Of a DNA stretch of 6,266 nt, positions 5,961-6,266 are shown piece after piece. Numbering within the stretch: position 1 is the stretch's first letter; each line of letters begins with the position of its first letter. The translations under genes were made by a program, and so were the position numbers. The stretch is taken from positions 1 to 6,266 of the forward strand of contig JALHPW010000314.1 of assembly GCA_022842255.1 (NCBI GenBank), read 5' to 3'. Below the pieces are notes generated by a model. That model did not search any database. It was not told the DNA's origin and saw nothing but the letters and a program-made list of their open reading frames with translations. This DNA is from Saprospiraceae bacterium (lineage in GTDB: Bacteria; Bacteroidota; Bacteroidia; Chitinophagales; Saprospiraceae).

Positions 5961-6266
5961 CTATTGCTTTGCAATACTGCGGGTCAAATGCCCTTTTGCG
6001 CTACTCACGGTGAGGGAGTACATCCCAACGGGTAGATTGCTCAAATCAAATTGGACATTCGCCTGGGCCGTTTGCTGGGTTGTTTTTTGGTCGATTAGCC
6101 GTCCTTGGGAATCGTGGAGCAAGAGCATGAAATCCATTGGCTCTGCCACTTCAATTTGCAGCTGTAAAAAATCGGTGGCGGGATTCGGGCCCAGTGTCAC
6201 CTTGGCATCCAGCTCGCGGCCAGAGAACAGGCCTACCAGCGGACTACCATTGTATTTGTACATTCT
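5961..6266 (-). CDS. C-terminal part of a secreted protein with T9SS sorting domain, probable paralogue of its neighbour
   Basis: The last 101 codons and TAG stop of a gene that starts beyond the right edge; the codon before the first visible Met (AGA at 6266-6264) keeps the frame open, so that Met is not taken as the start. The tail shows LGPNPATDFLQLQIE, LLLHDSQGRLI, DLSNLPVGMYSLTV and a final basic SIAKQ, which is a T9SS type A sorting domain. The preceding linker RMYKYNGSPLVG closely matches ALFKYVGAPLVG of the downstream Asp-box protein, at the same distance before the tail. The missing N-terminal part is therefore probably also an Asp-box propeller. That is an inference from the linker, since no Asp-box is visible in this fragment. 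Confidence 0.9.
   Translation of the reverse strand, partial: RMYKYNGSPLVGLFSGRELDAKVTLGPNPATDFLQLQIEVAEPMDFMLLLHDSQGRLIDQKTTQQTAQANVQFDLSNLPVGMYSLTVSSAKGHLTRSIAKQ

Overview
The window looks like accessory surface or secretome DNA of a Bacteroidota bacterium, most likely a Saprospiria relative (Lewinella or Haliscomenobacter type). This rests on three things: a C-terminal type IX secretion (T9SS) sorting domain on two proteins, a very large protein built of Cys-x-Gly-type PKD/Ig-like modules, and start sites with A/T-rich leaders instead of Shine-Dalgarno sequences. The genus is an inference. All genes lie on the minus strand, so the window reads from right to left.

Layout in transcription order. 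(1) 6266-5961 is the 3' end of a gene encoding a T9SS sorting domain; its start lies beyond the window. (2) 32 bases later, 5928-4606 encodes a complete 440-residue secreted Asp-box (BNR-like) beta-propeller with its own T9SS sorting domain. The two proteins share the linker joining propeller and tail, so they look like tandem paralogues in one operon. (3) A strong intrinsic terminator (4508-4473) closes that operon. (4) 4472-4031 is a non-coding spacer of about 440 bases with two oppositely oriented blocks of degenerate heptamers, small hairpins and a weak promoter candidate. (5) From 4030 to the left edge runs one uninterrupted frame of at least 1343 codons, still open at base 1. It encodes a giant secreted modular protein: signal peptide, beta-sandwich N-terminal domain, a string of PKD/Ig-like modules, a two-copy internal super-repeat with acidic Asp/Asn/Gly loops, and a cohesin-like domain cut by the window edge.

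All three products appear to be exported to the cell surface or medium. The two propeller-type proteins carry recognisable T9SS tails; the giant protein probably has one (or a related anchor) beyond the left edge, which cannot be checked here. Nothing visible is an enzyme with a recognisable active site, and adhesion, surface display or binding of extracellular polymer are the reasonable guesses.

I found no RNA genes, CRISPR array, insertion sequence or phage gene. I see no clearly new system. The least ordinary signals are the cohesin-like module with acidic loops in one adhesin-type protein, the 230-residue super-repeat, an 8-G tract inside the giant gene, a perfect 16-bp palindrome between its two possible start codons, and the heptamer blocks upstream of it.
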